Shown here in pieces: positions 17,608 through 26,812 of a stretch of 64,000 nucleotides of DNA. Where the stretch lies: NCBI GenBank assembly GCA_963787375.1, contig CAWBCR010000002.1, forward strand, positions 1 through 64,000, written 5' to 3'. Each line of letters begins with the position of its first letter. The stretch's first letter is position 1. A program made the position numbers and the translations under genes. Under the pieces are notes generated by a model. That model was given only the letters and a program-made list of their open reading frames with translations, was not told where the DNA came from and searched no databases. Source of the DNA: CAWBCR01 sp963787375 (GTDB lineage: Bacteria > Chloroflexota > Anaerolineae > Aggregatilineales > UBA3940).

Positions 17608-18033
17608 ATGGCAATGGTGAAGCTTAATCCCGAACGCGAAACAATGAGCGCGATGAACCGGCTGTTCGACGACGCGTTCAGCGCGATGGACTACACGGGC
17701 GGCGCGCGCGTGGCGCGGCTGCCGATTGACGCCTACAGCACCGACAACGAGATCGTCGTGGTAGCGTCGATCCCCGGCGCGCAGCCGGAAGAGGTCGAGA
17801 TCACAGTTGAGGGTGACTCGCTGACCATCCGCGGCGAAATCGCGCCGCGCATGGACAACGTGCGCTACATTCTCGCCGAGCGCTTCCACGGCGCGTTCAG
17901 CCGGACGCTGCAACTGAACGTCCCGATCGACGTGGACGACGCCGAAGCAAGCTTTGAGAACGGGCTGCTGACGCTGGTCCTGCCCAAGGCGGAAGAAATC
18001 CGCCCGAAGGTCATCAAGGTCAACACCAAGTAA
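17608..18033 (+). CDS. Small heat-shock protein, Hsp20/alpha-crystallin family
   Basis: This is a 141-aa ATP-independent holdase chaperone. The alpha-crystallin domain spans residues about 40-135 (PIDAYSTDNEIVVVASIPGA, GDSLTIRGEI, FSRTLQLNVPIDVDDAEASF, ENGLLTLVLPK). It ends with a KVIKVN tail that can dock onto the domain groove during oligomer assembly. ATG 17608 is chosen because ggagga lies 7 bases upstream; an earlier in-frame ATG at 17572 lacks such a site. A strong terminator follows. It marks the return to ordinary GC-rich core genes. Confidence 0.93.
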   Translation: MAMVKLNPERETMSAMNRLFDDAFSAMDYTGGARVARLPIDAYSTDNEIVVVASIPGAQPEEVEITVEGDSLTIRGEIAPRMDNVRYILAERFHGAFSRTLQLNVPIDVDDAEASFENGLLTLVLPKAEEIRPKVIKVNTK

Positions 18034-18057
18034 GTTCGACAGCGCACACGCGCCATC

Positions 18058-18085
18058 GGGCGGCCTCACAGAGGCCGCCCTTTTT
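18058..18085 (+). terminator. Intrinsic terminator after hsp20
   Basis: The perfect 10-bp stem gggcggcctc/gaggccgccc with loop aca is followed by five T. Confidence 0.92.
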
Positions 18086-18118
18086 GTTATGGGGCGGGAG
18101 AGGGGAATCGGGTTGACC

Positions 18119-18190
18119 GCCGCGAATGAACTTCGCGGCTATTCTCACCAGGGCCGACAGCCGCGACGTTTAGTCACGGAGGAGGCCCTC
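18119..18190. repeat. Hairpin cluster related to 1704-1942
   Basis: The hairpin gccgcgaa/ttcgcggc (18119-18139) is preceded by ttgaccgcc, much as ctaaccgcc precedes the hairpin at 1724. A short ggagg/cctcc stem near 18180 follows. It lies between hsp20 and the methyltransferase gene. Confidence 0.5.
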
Positions 18191-18282
18191 CTTTGAAATC
18201 CGAACGCCCCTCGCCTTTGACATCCCCGCCGTAAGTGATTAGATTCAGGGCATCGCCAGACAGGGGAGAGACACAACCGAAA

Positions 18283-18934
18283 ATGGACGAAGCAACGCAC
18301 GAGGCGCTGAACGATTACGTCCGCGATCTGTACGCGCCGGAAGACGAGGTATTGGTGTATGCGCGGGTCGAGGCCGCCGAGCGCGGCATGCCGCCGATCC
18401 ACATCGGGCCGGAAGAGGGGCGGATGCTGCAAGTGCTGCTGGCAGCGGTCGGGGCAAAGCGGGTGGCGGAGATCGGCACGCTGGCGGGCTACAGCGGGAC
18501 GTGGATCGCCCGCGCGCTGCCGGCGGATGGCCGCCTGTTCACGCTCGACAGCGACCCGGATCACAGCGCGATGGCGCGCACCACGTTCGATAAGGCCGGG
18601 CTGGATGGGCGGCGTGGTGACGCGGGTGGGCAAAGCGCCCGGCGCGCTGGACGACCTGGCGGCAGAAGGCCCGTTCGACGCGGTGTTCATCGACGCGAAT
18701 AAAGACGGCTACCCGGCCTACCTGCGCTGGGCAGTGGCTAACGCGCGAATTGGCGGTATCATCATGGCGCACAACGCCTTTATGCGCGGGCGGATCGTCG
18801 GGCCGGAGCTGCAAACCGATGCCTCAGTGCAGGCCATGGATGCCTTCAACCACGCGCTGGCCGATGACCCGCGCCTGCTGGGCACGATCATCCCGATCGG
18901 CGATGGCATTGCCGCTGCGGTTCGTCTGCGCTGA
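18283..18934 (+). CDS. SAM-dependent O-methyltransferase, family 3 (frameshifted)
   Basis: This is a class I methyltransferase of the caffeoyl-CoA/catechol O-methyltransferase type. The SAM-binding motif I is KRVAEIGTLAGYSGTWIARA, followed by GRLFTLDSDPDHSAMARTTF. After an indel near 18610 the frame continues with PFDAVFIDANKDGYPAYLRW, the metal-binding Asp region, and ends GTIIPIGDGIAAAVRL. The restored length of about 217 aa is usual. The start at 18283 follows the family N-terminus. It sits directly upstream of galactokinase, with no obvious functional link. Confidence 0.83.
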
Positions 18935-18962
18935 CAGTGGCTTCGCCTTAAAGGACGCTCGC

Positions 18963-20177
18963 ATGGACACTCGCCCGCTCAACGCACGGACCCCCAACGC
19001 GCTCATCACCCGCTTCGAGGCGGCGTTCGAGACGCGGCCCGATTTCGCCGTGCGCGCGCCGGGGCGCGTGGACCTGATCGGCACGCACACCGACTACAAC
19101 GACGGCTGGGTGCTGCCGGCGGCGGTCGACCTGTACACGTGGGCGGTGGTCAAAGAGCTGCCCGCGCCGATTGTCTCGCTGCGGGCGCTGGACCTCGACG
19201 GGCAGGAGGCGGCCTTCCGGCTGACCGACCTGGAGTCAAAGACCACGCTGACCGGCCAGCTGCTGCCCGAATGGGCGCTGTACGCGGCGGGCGTGGCGTG
19301 GAGCCTGCAGGAGGCCGGGCTGGCGACGCCCGGCTCGCAGATGACGATCTCCAGCGAGATACCTGTCGGCGCGGGGCTGTCGTCCTCGGCGGCGGTCGAA
19401 GTGGCCTACGCGCTGGCGTGGGAGCACATCACCGGCTGGGAGGTGGATCGGATGGCGCTGGCGCAGATGTGCCAGCGCGCCGAGAACGCGTACGTGGGGG
19501 TCAGCAGCGGGCTGATGGACCAGTTCTCAAGCCTGTTTGGCCGGGTGGACCACGCGCTGCTGTTCGACTGCCGCACGCATGAATGGTCGTCGGTGTCGCT
19601 GTCGGAGGACGTGGCGCTGGTGGTGGCCGATACCGGCACGCGGCGGTCGCTGGCGACCAGCCATTACAACGAGCGCCGCGCGGAATGCGAGGAAGCGGTG
19701 CGCGCGCTGCAAGCGCACCTGCCGGACATCACGGCGCTGCGCGACGTATCGATTGACGATTTCAACGCCTACGCGGACAGCATCCCGGAGCCGGCGCGGC
19801 AGCGGGCCGAGCACATCATCAACGAGAACGCGCGGGTGCTGATCGCGGCGCAGGCGCTGAAACGCGGCAGCCCGGACATCCTGGGCCAGATGATGGACGA
19901 GTCGTACATCAGCAGCCGCGACCTGTTCGAGGCGAGTGGGCCGGAGCTGGAAGCCATGTGGCAGGCATCGCAGGGACACGAGGCGCGGCTGGGCGGGCGC
20001 TTTCTGGGCGCAGGCTGGGCGGGCTGCATGATCTTCCTGGCGCGCGACGACGGGGCCGACGAATTCATGAAGTACCTGTCGCGGCGCTACACCGGAGCGA
20101 CCGGGCAGCAGCCGGTGCTTTACCGGCTACAGGCATCAGACGGAGCGCAGGTCGTCGAACTCGAAGACATCATCTAA
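18963..20177 (+). CDS. galK: Galactokinase
   Basis: This is a GHMP-family sugar kinase of 404 aa that makes galactose 1-phosphate from galactose and ATP in the Leloir pathway. The N-terminal signature RAPGRVDLIGTHTDYNDGW binds the sugar. The ATP-binding glycine/serine motif is PVGAGLSSSAAVEVA near residue 140. The C-terminal GHMP motif LGGRFLGAGWAGCMI is near residue 345. All three are intact. The next gene is a second GHMP kinase fused to a nucleotidyltransferase, 30 bases downstream on the same strand, so a sugar-activation operon is likely. Confidence 0.9.
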   Translation: MDTRPLNARTPNALITRFEAAFETRPDFAVRAPGRVDLIGTHTDYNDGWVLPAAVDLYTWAVVKELPAPIVSLRALDLDGQEAAFRLTDLESKTTLTGQLLPEWALYAAGVAWSLQEAGLATPGSQMTISSEIPVGAGLSSSAAVEVAYALAWEHITGWEVDRMALAQMCQRAENAYVGVSSGLMDQFSSLFGRVDHALLFDCRTHEWSSVSLSEDVALVVADTGTRRSLATSHYNERRAECEEAVRALQAHLPDITALRDVSIDDFNAYADSIPEPARQRAEHIINENARVLIAAQALKRGSPDILGQMMDESYISSRDLFEASGPELEAMWQASQGHEARLGGRFLGAGWAGCMIFLARDDGADEFMKYLSRRYTGATGQQPVLYRLQASDGAQVVELEDII

Positions 20178-20207
20178 CCCCTTCACTCCCCTTCTCAGGA
20201 GCGTTTC

Positions 20208-22192
20208 ATGAGGCTTTTCGTGCCGGGTCGTATCTGCCTGTTTGGCGAACATTCTGACTGGGCTGCCGGCTACCGGCGGGTGAACCCCCAGATCGAACGC
20301 GGCTACGCGCTGATCGCGGGCACCAACCAGGGGCTGCGCGCCGACGTGCGCCCGCATCCCGACGCGCTGATCCTGAGCGCCGTCACCGACGCGCGGTGAG
20401 AATATCGGGCCGCTGGAAATCCCGATGGAGCCGGAGCCGCTGCTTGAGGAAGCGCGGAGCGGCAGTTTCTTCAGCTATGTGGCGGGCGTGGCCTACCAGG
20501 CGCTGACCTATCACCAGGTGCAGGGGCTGGTCGTGGAGAACGACCGCACCGACCTGCCGATCAAGAAGGGGCTGTCGTCCAGCGCGGCGATCTGCGTGCT
20601 GGTGGCGCGGGCGTTCAACCTGCTGTACGGGCTCAAGCTGACGGTGCGCGGCGAGATGGAGATGGCCTACCAGGGCGAGATCTCGACGGCCTCGCAGTGC
20701 GGGCGGATGGACCAGGGCTGCGCGTACGGGCAGCGCCCGGTGCTGATGACCTTCGACGGGGCGCGGCTGGCCACGCGTGAGGTGTCGCTGGGCGGGCCGC
20801 TGCACCTGCTGGTCGTCGACCTGAAGGCGCAGAAAGACACACGCACGATCCTGGCCCGGCTGAACGCCGCCTACCCGTTCGCGCAGGGGGGCGTGTCGCA
20901 GGGGGTGCAGGAACTGCTCGGCGCGACCAACCGCCGGATGGTGCACGAGGCCGTCGACGCGCTGGAGCAGGGCGACGCGCAGCAGCTTGGCGCGCTGATG
21001 GTTGAGGCGCAGGCGGAGTTCGACCACCACGCGGAGCCAGCCTGCCCGGAAGAGCTGGCCGCGCCGGTGCTGCACCGCGTGCTGGCCTACGAACCGCTGC
21101 AGGCACACGTGTGGGGTGGGAAGGGCGTCGGCTCGCAGGGCGATGGCTCGGCGCAGTTTGTGTGCCGCAGCGCCGCCGATCAGGACGCGGCAGCGGACAT
21201 CGTGGCGCGCGAGCTGGGCATGGATCCCCTCAAGCTGACGCTGGACCCCGACGCGCACGAGCAACGCCGCGCGGCCTTCGCGGTGACGCGCGACCGGGCG
21301 CGGCTGCGCACGGCTGTCATCCCGGCGGCGGGGCGCGGCACGCGGCTGTTCCCGGCGACGAAAGCTATCAAGAAAGAGATGTTCCCGCTGGTGGGGCACG
21401 ATGGCGTGGCGCGGCCTGCCTTGCTGGTGATGGCCGAAGAGGCGCTCTCGGCGGGCGTCGAGCGGCTGGTGATCGTCACCCAGCCGGGCGACGTGGAGTT
21501 CGTTCCGGGCATTCTTCGCCGCGCCGCTCGACGGCGACCATTACGAGCGGCTGCCCGACAGCGCGCAGCGCGCCGCGCAGCGTATCGAGGAGATCGGGCG
21601 GCGGGTGACGTTCGCCGTGCAGGATCGGCAGGAGGGGTTCGGGCACGCGGTATCCTGCGCGCGGGAGGCGGTGGGAGACGAGCCGTTCCTGCTGATGCTG
21701 GGCGATTACGTGTACCAGTCGCACAGCACGAAGACCTGCGCGCAGCAGATGGCCGATGCGTTCGCGCAGCGCGGCGTGAGCGTGGTCGGCGTGGAGCGCG
21801 CGCCGGAGGCGGAGATCGGGTATCGCGGGGTGGTGGGCGGCACGTGGATCGAGGAAGCCCGGCTGCTCGACCTGAGCGAGCTGGCGGAGAAGCCCGCCTC
21901 TGATTACGCCCACGAGCACCTGCGCGTGGCGGGCCTGCCGCGCGGCGAGTACCTGACGCTGTTCGGGCTGTACGCGCTTGAGCCACAGATATTCGACGTG
22001 CTTGAGCGGCACATCGCCAGCGGCTTCCGCGAGCGCGGCGAGTTCCAGCTGACCTCGGCGCTGGACGAGCTGCGCGCGGAACGCGGCTTTGCCGGGCTGG
22101 TGATCGACGGGCAGTGCTTCGACATCGGGCGGCCCGACGCGTACGTTGAGGCGCTGCAAGCGTTTCGCACCAATCACCATGTACCCGGCTGA
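20208..22192 (+). CDS. Fusion: GHMP sugar kinase + UTP-sugar-1-P uridylyltransferase-like domain (frameshifted)
   Basis: The N-terminal kinase begins MRLFVPGRICLFGEHSDWAA. After an indel near 20395 the frame continues through IKKGLSSSAAICVLVARAF and a GGKGVGSQGDGSAQF motif. Near 21310, in the same frame, a nucleotidyltransferase starts: RTAVIPAAGRGTRLFPATKA (the NTP-binding loop), EMFPLVG and GVERLVIVTQPGD. A one-base insertion near 21511 shifts the frame to FFAAPLDGDHYERLPDSAQR, QEGFGHAVSCAREAV and LLMLGDYVY. The restored length is about 660 aa. The likely role is phosphorylation of a free sugar at C1 followed by formation of its UDP-sugar. The two domains resemble plant and bacterial salvage bifunctional enzymes in concept, but the sugar is unknown. 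Confidence 0.8.
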
Positions 22193-22211
22193 CCGGCACG
22201 AGGCCCGCAGG

Positions 22212-22281
22212 CCGCCCCAGACGCGCTGAGAGGCGTTCTACGGGGCGGAAGGTAGTCGAGTTGCCCCGCGCTGTGCGGGGC
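22212..22281 (+). terminator. Two stem-loops, possible terminators
   Basis: The pairs ccgcccc (22212-22218) / ggggcgg (22242-22248) and gccccgc (22263-22269) / gcggggc (22275-22281) follow the fusion gene. Neither has a clean T-tract, so the terminator call is weak. Confidence 0.35.
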
Positions 22282-22312
22282 GTTCTCGTGGTAAGCCAAG
22301 GAGATAGACACA

Positions 22313-22657
22313 ATGGAAACCAATCCGCAGTTCTGGGAAAAACTCGACGAGGTGATCGCCGAGCACGTGATCGTCATCGACCGGCCCAAAGGCGCGCCAC
22401 ACCTGCGCTACCCGGAACTGATCTACCCGGTCGACTACGGCTTTCTGGAGGGGACGGAAGCGATGGATGGCGGCGGGGTCAACGTGTGGGTGGGCACGAG
22501 CGGCCTAGCGCGCGTCGACGGGGTGCTGTGCACGGTCGACCTGGAGAAGCGCGACGTGGAGATCAAGATCCTGTTTAGCTGCACCGAGGACGAGATGCAG
22601 GCCATCGACGACCTGTCCAACCAGGGCGAGTTGGCCGCGCTGCTGATCAGGCGGTAG
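22313..22657 (+). CDS. Small inorganic pyrophosphatase-like protein
   Basis: This is a 114-aa protein related to the family I inorganic pyrophosphatase fold. RYPELIYPVDYGFLEGTEAM matches the conserved Y-P-x-(D)-Y-G-F/Y segment, followed by DGGGVNVWVGT in place of the usual metal-binding D-G-D-P-D-V. It is shorter than classical enzymes (about 170 aa), and the aspartate-rich loop is altered, so hydrolysis of pyrophosphate is plausible but unproven. It follows the nucleotidyltransferase fusion, whose reaction releases pyrophosphate. The ATG follows aaggaga at normal spacing. Confidence 0.7.
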   Translation: METNPQFWEKLDEVIAEHVIVIDRPKGAPHLRYPELIYPVDYGFLEGTEAMDGGGVNVWVGTSGLARVDGVLCTVDLEKRDVEIKILFSCTEDEMQAIDDLSNQGELAALLIRR

Positions 22658-22764
22658 CAAGCCCTGGCAGCGATAGAACAATTGTGCGAACATGATGGGA
22701 TAATCAGGTGGATCGGGAACGGGCGTTCCCGGTTGTCTTTTGCTCAATTATTCGGAGGATAAAG

Positions 22765-23295
22765 ATGAGAAAGGTGGTCGTCACCGAGTTCCTGTCATTG
22801 GACGGCGTGATGGAAGAACCGGCCTGGACCTTCCCCTACTGGAATGACGAGATCGCGAAGTTCAAAGCCGATGAGACGCTCGCCAGCGATGCCCTGCTCC
22901 TGGGACGCGTGACCTATCAAGGGTTTGCAGCAGCCTGGCCGGAGAGCGCGGACGAAGGTGCCAAGTATATGAACAGCGTGCGCAAGTACGTGGTGTCAAC
23001 GACACTGGACAAGGCCGAGTGGAACAACTCGCACCTGATCAAGGCCAATGTGGTGGAAGAAATCTCCGGGCTGAAGCAGCAAGACGGTCAGGACATTCTG
23101 GTCTACGGGAGTGCCACGCTGGTCCAGACGCTGGTGCAGCATAACCTCGTCGACAAATACCATGTGCTGGTGTATCCGGTGGTACTGGGGAAGGGAAAGC
23201 GGCTGTTTCAGGACGGGAGCCGCGCAACGCTGAAACTGGCCGACACTAAAACGTTCAGCTCAGGCGTCGTCGCGCTGATTTACCAGCCAGCCTAA
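22765..23295 (+). CDS. Dihydrofolate reductase-family (RibD C-terminal-like) protein
   Basis: This is a 176-aa reductase-like protein. It starts MRKVVVTEFLSLDGVMEEPA, includes the family motif ALLLGRVTYQGFAAAWP and ends with IYQPA. The fold binds NADPH, as in RibD reductase. Proteins of this stand-alone type (YyaP/YwjB-like) have no firmly known substrate. The start at 22765 is fixed by ggaggataaag just upstream. It appears to be monocistronic. Confidence 0.88.
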   Translation: MRKVVVTEFLSLDGVMEEPAWTFPYWNDEIAKFKADETLASDALLLGRVTYQGFAAAWPESADEGAKYMNSVRKYVVSTTLDKAEWNNSHLIKANVVEEISGLKQQDGQDILVYGSATLVQTLVQHNLVDKYHVLVYPVVLGKGKRLFQDGSRATLKLADTKTFSSGVVALIYQPA

Positions 23296-23388
23296 ACAAA
23301 ATTATACCCCGCAAAGTGGAAACTCCCTGCCGCATGACGTAAAGTCAAGGGTGTAATGCACACTGGCAAAGGAGAGACAGCGTAACGT

Positions 23389-23772
23389 ATGAACAAGGAT
23401 ATGCAGTTGAGCACTATCACCCTGCCGGTCGATGACGTGGCACGGGTTAAGGCATGGTATGTCGAGCAGCTTGACATGGACCTGGTATCGGAGAAGCTGG
23501 ACGCAGTGGTCGTCACCGGTGCAAACGGGTTCGCCATCCAGTTTGTGTCGGGGCATCCGCTGGATCACCCCGAGCGCGTGCACCTGCGCTTCCACGCCGC
23601 CAACGTCGACAACCTGTTCAGGCGGCTGCACGACCGGGGTATCCCGTTCGTGATGCAGCCGCACAAAACGGCGGACGGACTCAAGATCGCGTCGGCACAC
23701 GACCCGGCTGGTCACACCGTCGACATCTTCGAGATCGAAGAGGAGGCGCTCAAGGAGGCGCTGACGGTCTGA
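23389..23772 (+). CDS. VOC-superfamily (glyoxalase-like) protein
   Basis: This is a 127-aa single-module vicinal-oxygen-chelate protein. The typical beta-alpha-beta-beta-beta units are readable: LSTITLPVDDVARVKAWYVE, DMDLVSEKLDAVVVTGANGF and, at the end, PAGHTVDIFEIEE. The last carries the usual second-half 'dPaGh...e' motif. Family members include glyoxalase I and fosfomycin-resistance enzymes. Without clear metal ligands in the first half, no reaction is assigned. Confidence 0.82.
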   Translation: MNKDMQLSTITLPVDDVARVKAWYVEQLDMDLVSEKLDAVVVTGANGFAIQFVSGHPLDHPERVHLRFHAANVDNLFRRLHDRGIPFVMQPHKTADGLKIASAHDPAGHTVDIFEIEEEALKEALTV

Positions 23773-23799
23773 TACAGGCCTGCCAGAGGAGGGGGATTG

Positions 23800-24297
23800 G
23801 TGGACCCGGAGTTCTTTCGCACGTTGTTCGCCTATAATGATTGGGCCGACGGCCAGGTGATGGACCTGGCCGCCCGGCTTTCAGCCGAGGCCTACAGCCG
23901 TGACTTCGGGCAGGCGTGGGGATCGGTGCGGGGCACGCTGGTGCACCTGATGAGCGCCGACCGCGTGTGGCTCGACCGCTGGCAGGGGAAACCGGCGACG
24001 CTCACACACGACGTGGACCTGTACCCGACGGTCGACGTATTGCGCCCGGCGTGGGAGGCAGTGATGGCCGAGCGGCGGGCGTTTGTGGGTGGGCTCAGCG
24101 CGGACGACCTGCGCGCGCCGCTGGTGTATCGCAACTCGCAGGGCAAAGAATTCAACATGCCGCTGTGGCAGCCGCTGTTTCAGGCGGCCAACCACGCCGC
24201 CGACCATCGCGGGCACGTGTCGGTGATGCTGTCTGATCTGGGGCAGCCGCCGGTGCAGGCGCTGGACTTTATCGCCTGGGTGCGGCTGCAGGGCTGA
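23800..24297 (+). CDS. DinB-family protein
   Basis: This is a 165-aa four-helix-bundle protein of the DinB/YfiT metal-dependent family. It reads FFRTLFAYNDWADGQVMDLA near the N-terminus and LVHLMSADRVWLDRWQG with the first metal-binding histidine. QAANHAADHRGHVSVMLSDL carries the second His pair. GTG 23800 is chosen, with gaggagg seven bases upstream; a TTG three bases earlier is possible. Such proteins may be thiol transferases or S-transferases. Confidence 0.87.
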   Translation: MDPEFFRTLFAYNDWADGQVMDLAARLSAEAYSRDFGQAWGSVRGTLVHLMSADRVWLDRWQGKPATLTHDVDLYPTVDVLRPAWEAVMAERRAFVGGLSADDLRAPLVYRNSQGKEFNMPLWQPLFQAANHAADHRGHVSVMLSDLGQPPVQALDFIAWVRLQG

Positions 24298-24429
24298 CGC
24301 GCAAGGCAACTGTAAGGCGGCTGACAGGCAAATCGCACTGAAGGGTGACGGCATAGCATGGTATAATGCGTCCGGCGCTGGCTGTGCCGCCGGCGTGCGA
24401 GTCGATTGCATCAGAAAGAACGAGAGACC

Positions 24430-25570
24430 ATGCGCCGTCTTTACGCGGTCATCCTGGCTGTGGTTGGCCTGAGCGCCTGCCAGCCGCAGCCCGCCTATAC
24501 CCCCACGCCCACCCGGACCCCCGAACCGCCGCCGCAGGCGACCGCCACGGCGACCCCGGTGCCGGCTGCGCCAACGGCCACGCCGATGCAGCTTGGCCCC
24601 TATGGCCCGGACAGCTATCCTGACAACGTCGACCCGCTGACCGGCCTGCCGGTCGACGACCCGGCAGTGCTCAACCGCAGGCCGCTGGCGATCAAGATCG
24701 CGAACGACGTGGCCGCGCGCCCGCAGTCGGGCCTGAGTGATGCCGACATCGTCTACGAGCACTACGCCGAAGGCGACGTGACACGCTACACGGCGCTGTT
24801 CTACAGCCACGCGCCGGACATCGCCGGGTCGCTGCGCAGCGGGCGGCTGATCGACCTGGAGATCGCGCCGATGTACGGCACGATCCTGGTAGCATCCGGT
24901 TTCAGCGGCGGCGTGCAGGATCGCATGAAGGCGGCCAACTGGGTCGACCGCAACTTCTCCGGCTCGTTCGGCTATGAGAAGGAGCCGTACATGCAGCGCA
25001 TCCAGCGGCCCGGATTAGCTTACGAGCACACGCTGTTCGCCGTGCCCGCCGAACTGTGGAAGCTGGCCGATCAGAAGAGCGTCGACCAGAAGCCGACGCT
25101 GACGCCGGGCATGGCCTTTCGCAGCCAGCCGCCGCCCAGCGACCTGCCCGCCTCGCGCGTGACCATCGCCTACAGCCGCAACATCAACGACTTCGTGGTC
25201 GACTGGCAGTATGACCCGGCCAGCGGCAAGTACCTGCGCTCGCAAGCCGGCCAGCCCGATACAGACTACCTGAACGGCCAGCAGATCACCGCCGAAAACG
25301 TGGTGGTGGTCGGCGCGATGCACGTCAACACCGACATCATGGAAGACTCCTACAGCGGGCTGTGGTCGGTGGAGATTCAACTGTGGGGCGAGGGGCCCGT
25401 GTCGCTGTTCCGCGACGGCTATCGCTACGAGGGGCAAGTGGACGCGCAGCAGCCCGAACCAAATGCTGCAATTCACCGACCTTGACGGTAACATACTCTA
25501 TCTGAAACCCGGCCAATCGTGGTTTGAGGTCGTGCCGATCGGGTTCGACCGGCTGACGACCGAGCCGTAG
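24430..25570 (+). CDS. DUF3048 lipoprotein 1 (frameshifted)
   Basis: This is an exported lipoprotein with lipobox LSAC at residues about 14-17, a Thr/Pro-rich tether (TPTPTRTPEPPPQATATATP) and a DUF3048 domain. The domain reads YPDNVDPLTGLPVDDPAVLN, RPLAIKIANDVAARPQSGLS, RYTALFYSH and LAYEHTLFAVPAELWKLADQ. A one-base insertion near 25430 shifts the frame. The true end, MLQFTDLDGNILYLKPGQSW, runs to 25570. It is the first of three tandem paralogs. The family is widespread (YerB in Bacillus) but has no established function; an envelope-associated role is likely. Confidence 0.87.
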
Positions 25571-25602
25571 ACGCCAAGCCAATCGAGGATTCACCGCCCA
25601 TT

Positions 25603-26799
25603 ATGAGAAAACGCCTGTCAAAGATCATCAGCCTGGCGGCGCTGGCCGCCCTGCTGGCCGCCTGCGGGGGGACCGCCACGCCGGCGGAGACGCCGACCGC
25701 CGCGCCGCCACTCGCCCCGACGGCGGTGCCGCCCACGCCGACCCCCGCGCCGACCGCAACACCCCGCATCACGCCCACCGCCACACCGATCCCGGTGTAT
25801 GGCCCCAGCAATTTCCCTGACAACGTCGACCCGCTGACCGGGCTGACGGTCGACGACCCGGCGGTGCTGAACCGCCGCCCGCTGCTGATCAAGGTCAGCG
25901 ACTTCCCGCCGGTGGTGCGCCCACAGAGCGGGCTGTCGTTCGCCGACCAGGTGTGGGAGCACATCGTCGAGGGCTGGCGCTACACACGCTTCACCGCCGT
26001 GTTCTACAGCCAGACGCCCGAAAATGTCGGGTCGGTGCGCAGCGGTCGGCTGCCCGACCTGGAGCTGGTGCCGATGTACAAGGGGCTGTACTACGCGTCG
26101 GGCTTCAGCAGCAACTCGCACGACCCCGGCGGGCCGCCGCGCATGCGTGAATTGATGCGCGCCGCGCCGTGGTTCAACCGCAACTTCTCCGGCGACTTTG
26201 GCTACGGCGAGCCGTACGCGGTCCGGGTGAATATCCCCGGCGTAGCCTACGAGCATACGCTGTTCGCGGTGCCCGCCGAGATGTGGAAGCTGGCCGACCA
26301 GAAAAACGTCAACCAGCGGCAGAACCTGGATGGGTTCGTGTTCGACGTGAACGTGCCCGACGGCGGCACGCCGACGACCGAGGTCGACATCAAGTTCCCG
26401 GTCGACGGGCCGAAGGATAGCTGGCACTGGGACGAGGCCAGCGGGACGTGGCTGTACTGGGTCGACGACCAGCCGCTCAACGACTTCCTGACCGGCAAGC
26501 AGCTTTCGTTTGAGAACGTGGTGGTCGTCTACGCCGAACACTATGAGGCCGACTTCATCGAGTACGAGAGCAGCACGGTGAAGCTCAACTCGGTGGGGGC
26601 CACGCTGGAAGGCGAGGGCACGGCGGTGCTGCTGCGCGACGGCCAGCGCTTCGACGTGACGTGGAAGCGGCCCGACATCAACAGCATGATGCAGTTCTAC
26701 GATGCAAACGGCAACCTGATCGCCTTTAAGCCGGGCAAGACGTGGTTCAACCTCGTGCCGACCAACGTCTTCCCGCCCAAGATCGACTTTCTGCCGTAA
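25603..26799 (+). CDS. DUF3048 lipoprotein 2
   Basis: This is a 398-aa intact paralog of the previous gene. It has lipobox LAAC, a long Ala/Thr/Pro tether, FPDNVDPLTGLTVDDPAVLN, SGRLPDLELVPMYKGLYYAS and VAYEHTLFAVPAEMWKLADQ. The C-terminus IAFKPGKTWFNLVP aligns with the restored end of copy 1. The 32-base gap to the upstream gene and 13-base gap to the downstream one indicate one transcript. It is closer to copy 1 in the YEHTLFAVP block and closer to copy 3 in the C-terminal half, as visible by eye. Confidence 0.93.
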   Translation: MRKRLSKIISLAALAALLAACGGTATPAETPTAAPPLAPTAVPPTPTPAPTATPRITPTATPIPVYGPSNFPDNVDPLTGLTVDDPAVLNRRPLLIKVSDFPPVVRPQSGLSFADQVWEHIVEGWRYTRFTAVFYSQTPENVGSVRSGRLPDLELVPMYKGLYYASGFSSNSHDPGGPPRMRELMRAAPWFNRNFSGDFGYGEPYAVRVNIPGVAYEHTLFAVPAEMWKLADQKNVNQRQNLDGFVFDVNVPDGGTPTTEVDIKFPVDGPKDSWHWDEASGTWLYWVDDQPLNDFLTGKQLSFENVVVVYAEHYEADFIEYESSTVKLNSVGATLEGEGTAVLLRDGQRFDVTWKRPDINSMMQFYDANGNLIAFKPGKTWFNLVPTNVFPPKIDFLP

Positions 26800-26812
26800 G
26801 AGGACATGGCCC

